This document shows, piece by piece, positions 15,346 to 17,631 of a stretch of DNA of 17,631 bases. How positions within the stretch are numbered: position 1 is the first letter of the stretch; each line of letters starts with the position of its first letter. A program made the translations under genes and the position numbers. Source of the stretch: GCA-001735895 sp964488685 (GTDB lineage: Bacteria; Pseudomonadota; Gammaproteobacteria; GCA-001735895); the NCBI GenBank assembly GCA_964488685.1, contig CAZAVY010000064.1, forward strand, positions 1-17,631. The letters are read 5' to 3'. The notes under the pieces were generated by a model. It saw only the letters and a program-made list of their open reading frames with translations, was not told the origin of the DNA and did not search any database.

Positions 15346-15517
15346 TAATTAACCTCCAAATGAAATTCAAACCTGCTCCCGCTGTTCGCGCCAGACCGAG
15401 AACCCCGGCCAGCCCCCCAAACCCACCGGCAGCGATGATCACGGCGAGCGATATCACCACGCGGATCCGCTTTTCATAGCGGCTATCGTTGGCCTGATTG
15501 CGACCGGACCGCAGTTA
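15346..15517. other. spacer with a possible membrane-peptide remnant (minus)
   Basis: On the minus strand an open frame beginning just after a TAA near 15515 encodes SRYEKRIRVVISLAVIIAAGG followed by a glycine-rich helix (FGGLAGVLGLARTAG), and runs past the FAA start codon. It has no ATG and is unassigned. It could be the last helix of a lost membrane protein gene or a small leader peptide. The plus strand is also open (a proline-rich 38-residue frame), so coding is uncertain. Confidence 0.25.
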
Positions 15518-16064
15518 TTACAGCCCGTTAACTTCTTCGAGAGCTACCAGTTTCAGTGCTTTTTCCCTGAGACTATCCGCCTGGTACATGCCGTTGGGGG
15601 TCTCCGAAATGGCCCGGTACCAGGTGGCAACCAATTTTTTGAGGACATTGATATCTTGCGTTGTCTTCATTTCCTCGACCAGCTTGCCAATTCGTATACG
15701 GTTGCCGAAAGTGAGCAGGGTATTGCACAGAAAATCCCGTGCGCCAACTTCTTGCGTGACTAGGAGTCTGTGTATTTGATTCAGAGTCAATTGGTTCCGG
15801 CTGTTCCACCTCGACAGGTTCGATGAGGCCTTTACGGACCAGGGTGCCCAGGATTTCAGAAATATTTTCGCACAACGACATCCGGCGTAAAATCGTATCA
15901 CCCTTAACACCCTTAACACCCTTAACACCCTTAACACCCTTAACACCCTTAACACCGTTTACCAGGATCAGGACGCGTCGCTGATGTTTCGACAGTTGAT
16001 GCTGATTGGTTTCAATCTCCGACTGGCCAAGCTGTGTTTGTCGAAAAATCTCGCTGGATTCCAT
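15518..16064 (-). pseudogene. frameshifted gene for a winged-helix-like protein with a (VKG)6 repeat
   Basis: Two overlapping minus-strand frames appear to be one broken gene. The 5' part, from ATG 16064 (GTG 16091 is an alternative), encodes RQTQLGQSEIETNQHQLSKH, QRRVLILVNG, six VKG units, and ILGTLVRKGLIEPVE. This resembles an uncharacterised gammaproteobacterial domain of the form EI..R.h.L....RR.LiLvDGkr....L..L...GLI. Around 15755-15780 coding character passes to another frame, which continues QEVGARDFLCNTLLTFGNRI and KLVATWYRAISETPNGMYQ to TAA 15518-15520. The VKG array lies where homologues have the GKR linker, so it is an expansion within the domain. The frameshift could be mutation or sequencing error. 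Intact product would be about 180 residues, cytoplasmic. Confidence 0.55.
15901..15954. repeat. perfect 9-bp tandem repeat, six copies
   Basis: CCCTTAACA is repeated six times without any mismatch. On the minus strand it is GGTGTTAAG-type and reads in frame as GVK/VKG. Copy-number change by replication slippage keeps the frame, so only the length of the tripeptide run would vary. Confidence 0.97.
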
Positions 16065-16332
16065 GAGAAAGCCATACTGTTGTTTTAACACAAGGTATAT
16101 AGCAGAAAATTAGATTGCCGGGCCGGGTAGTTTGTTGAATCGAGCTAAGCTGATGTATCACTATGACCCGTTCAGGGAAGATCCATTCACATACGGTTTT
16201 TCGGTTGCCCGAAATTTCGATGAATGATGGCGGGTTAGACAGCTGCGTAAATCGGCATAAGTCGAATTGTCGACAGTTGAGCGTGTGATCCGGATCAACA
16301 ATGTCGAAAATAGCCTGATCAATCGCCTCCAT
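16065..16332 (-). CDS. possible hypothetical ORF, weak support
   Basis: A minus-strand frame from ATG 16332 (MEAIDQAIFDIVDPDHTLNC..., GTG 16347 also in frame) runs to 16012, giving about 105 residues. The first ~70 residues have plausible composition (RFTQLSNPPSFIEISGNRKT, CEWIFPERVIVIHQLSS) and AGGTGG precedes the start. It is not recognised, and its 3' end overlaps the start of the frameshifted winged-helix gene in another frame; the coordinates given stop before that overlap. It could be a small real gene or chance. Confidence 0.25.
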
Positions 16333-16592
16333 TGTTCCAGTTTCCACCTTTACTTGCGGTCAATCTGAACTATAAATTCTGATCTGAATGTAGCGTATTG
16401 ACCGGTGTAAGACATTGCCAGATTTAGCTTCAACACGACACAACGCCAGGATTTTGACTTGTTGGGCAGCGCTCGAGTCAGATTTCGAAGAATTTGATCG
16501 TCAAAGAAATGACACCGGGTGTCTGGGGCTTTTTACCCCTGCACCTGGCTTGCCAACGAGCTACCTGAGCTACCTTTTCGGAGCATTACCAT
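16333..16592. other. upstream region of the response regulator, possible PilZ-like remnant
   Basis: A plus-strand frame from TTG 16415 to 16600 encodes 61 residues including STRHNARILTCWAALESDFE and NDTGCLGLFTPAPGLP. The RHNAR segment followed about 22 residues later by a D-T-G turn resembles the RxxxR...D/NxSxxG layout of PilZ domains, but the second motif is imperfect and the frame ends where a real PilZ domain would continue. Treated as a possible decayed fragment. The rest is AT-rich and presumably contains the promoter for the gene at 16593. Confidence 0.25.
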
Positions 16593-17360
16593 GTGCATGA
16601 TGAAATCCTGTTAAGTTATATCGGGTTATCGGTACTCGAAGTCAAAGTTCTAAAAAGCATTTTTGTCCTGGCGCCGAAACTCAATGAGAACTACACCCTG
16701 ATACCACCCCGTCATATTGTCAAAGCGGATGTCATTCTGGTTAATGCAGATGACCCGGACGCGATTCGTAAATTGAAAATTCTAAGCCAGACCAACAAGG
16801 TAACGGCCTCGCTGATGCTATCCAACCAAGAGAATCTAAGCGATGGGGATATTACGGTGCAGCGACCTATCAGGGTTCAGAAACTGATTACTGCGCTCGA
16901 AGAGATCGTTGAAAAGACGTCGACCGATATAACGGAATCCGGTGATTCAATCGATATGCGAATTCTGGTTGTGGACGATAGTTATCCAGTTCGAAAGTAC
17001 ATGGAACACAAACTAACCGAGTTGATACCGGCTTCGACTAAGATTTATTTCGCATCCAGCGGCGAGGAAGCCATCACCAGGGTCGGGCAGCAAAGTTACG
17101 ACCTGATTTTTCTCGACGTCATGATGGAAGGCATGGATGGTTACAAAGTTTCCAGGATTATCAAGGCAAAGACGAAGTCTTATATCGTGATGCTAACCAG
17201 TAAAAAATCACCCTTCGACAAGATACGCGGTACCCTGTCGGGTTGCGATGCCTATATTACCAAACCGCCTGCCGATGAGCGCCTGGTCGACGAAATTAAC
17301 AAATGTCTCGCGCGACTTCCTCAACGCGATGGCAAGATCGCAGAGGCGCAAGCGCATTAA
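16593..17360 (+). CDS. two-module response regulator (degenerate receiver-like N-terminus, canonical REC C-terminus)
   Basis: A 255-residue cytoplasmic protein. Residues 122-240 form a complete receiver domain: Asp128-Asp129 (ILVVDDS), phospho-acceptor Asp175 (LIFLDVMMEGMDGY), Thr202 (VMLTSKK) and Lys224 (YITKPP). Residues 1-108 look like a receiver fold without the acidic pocket (ADVILVNADD, TASLMLSNQE, DITVQRPIRVQKLITALEEI), an arrangement seen in a gammaproteobacterial family I recall only as uncharacterised. There is no output or DNA-binding domain, so signalling is probably by protein contact, as in CheY/PilG-type regulators. No histidine kinase is adjacent. The start is GTG 16593, with GGAG about 10 bases upstream; the overlapping ATG at 16591 is out of frame. 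A 77-bp gap separates it from the next gene. Confidence 0.9.
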   Translation: MHDEILLSYIGLSVLEVKVLKSIFVLAPKLNENYTLIPPRHIVKADVILVNADDPDAIRKLKILSQTNKVTASLMLSNQENLSDGDITVQRPIRVQKLITALEEIVEKTSTDITESGDSIDMRILVVDDSYPVRKYMEHKLTELIPASTKIYFASSGEEAITRVGQQSYDLIFLDVMMEGMDGYKVSRIIKAKTKSYIVMLTSKKSPFDKIRGTLSGCDAYITKPPADERLVDEINKCLARLPQRDGKIAEAQAH

Positions 17361-17437
17361 AATTTAGCGCAGTACGAAATTGAAAATTAGACTATCCTTG
17401 TTCGTTAGGCGTTATGTGCAATAGGAATTCAGCATAA

Positions 17438-17631
17438 ATGTGCCAAGATGAAAAACAGAAAAAAACGACTGCTTACTATAATAGATTTTCTAAGGTCTAC
17501 GATATTTTTTCATCAAAAAAATACTATCACAAGGCAAGACTTCAGGCAGTAAATGAGTTGAAACTTGCGGAAGGAAATAAGGTATTAAATGTGCCTGTTG
17601 GAACGGGTCAAAACTTTGAATATTTACAATC
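17438..17631 (+). CDS. partial class I SAM-dependent methyltransferase (runs off the right edge)
   Basis: From ATG 17438 (AGGAA upstream) 64 codons are visible. They begin MCQDEKQKKTTAYYNRFSKVYD and include KVLNVPVGTGQNFEYL, the SAM-binding motif I of UbiE/type-11-like methyltransferases (usually VLDVpCGTGqn), here with Asn in place of the Asp after VL. The N-terminal YYNRFSKVYDIFSS is typical of the family. Substrate unknown. The coding sequence is conspicuously AT-rich and uses A-rich codons (AAA, AAT, TTA), unlike the GC-rich genes to its left, suggesting recent transfer. The C-terminus is outside the window. Confidence 0.8.
   Translation, partial: MCQDEKQKKTTAYYNRFSKVYDIFSSKKYYHKARLQAVNELKLAEGNKVLNVPVGTGQNFEYLQ

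Noticed and set aside
15901..15954. Short regular repeat considered as a CRISPR or telomere-like array
   Set aside because: The 9-bp units are contiguous with no spacers and lie in frame inside a coding sequence; it is a simple tandem repeat.

Overview
The window looks like a chromosomal segment of a marine-type gammaproteobacterium. Coding is dense at moderate GC, and the content fits: a TRAP transporter, FHA and receiver-domain signalling proteins, secreted proteases and a monohaem cytochrome c resembling those beside flavocytochrome c. This assignment is inference from gene content only. No rRNA, tRNA, CRISPR array or intact insertion sequence was found.

Layout. 1-400: a c-type cytochrome (minus) and a short-chain dehydrogenase (plus) have both lost their 5' ends and abut head to head near position 140, so this is a rearrangement scar or an assembly chimera. 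481-2515 (minus): a purple-acid-phosphatase-like metallophosphoesterase followed by an EamA/DMT permease. 2842-4399 (plus): small Arg-rich and acidic proteins and an FHA-domain protein. A 196-bp MITE-like element with CTAG flanks sits exactly at the stop codon of the acidic peptide. 4492-7088 (minus): a secreted subtilisin-like protease and, downstream, a free-standing secreted protein that appears to be two propeptide-like (I9) domains. 7486-9000 (plus): a B12-binding radical SAM protein, bracketed by two different imperfect palindromic repeats. 9201-13099 (minus): a DeoR-family regulator followed by dctQ, dctM and dctP, closed by a good intrinsic terminator. 13290-13558: a decayed FAD oxidoreductase divergent from deoR, then a second MITE-like element (179 bp, TTAA flanks) abutting a hotdog thioesterase gene. 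14321-15345: a stand-alone AsnC/Lrp ligand-binding domain (plus) and a fumarylacetoacetate hydrolase family enzyme (minus). 15518-16064 (minus): a frameshifted gene carrying a perfect six-copy 9-bp tandem repeat that encodes (VKG)6. 16593-17360 (plus): a two-module response regulator. 17438 to the right edge: an AT-rich partial methyltransferase.

How the genes fit together. The TRAP transporter, DeoR regulator, lost oxidoreductase, thioesterase, AsnC domain and FAA hydrolase read as an eroding carboxylate-catabolism locus: uptake and regulation are intact, but one divergent catabolic gene is dead. The protease and its downstream double-I9 protein look like a protease with a dedicated inhibitor or folding helper. 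They are the best candidate here for an undescribed functional pair. The two MITE-like elements, the two palindromic repeats, the broken genes and the edge junction show that this region has been remodelled repeatedly.
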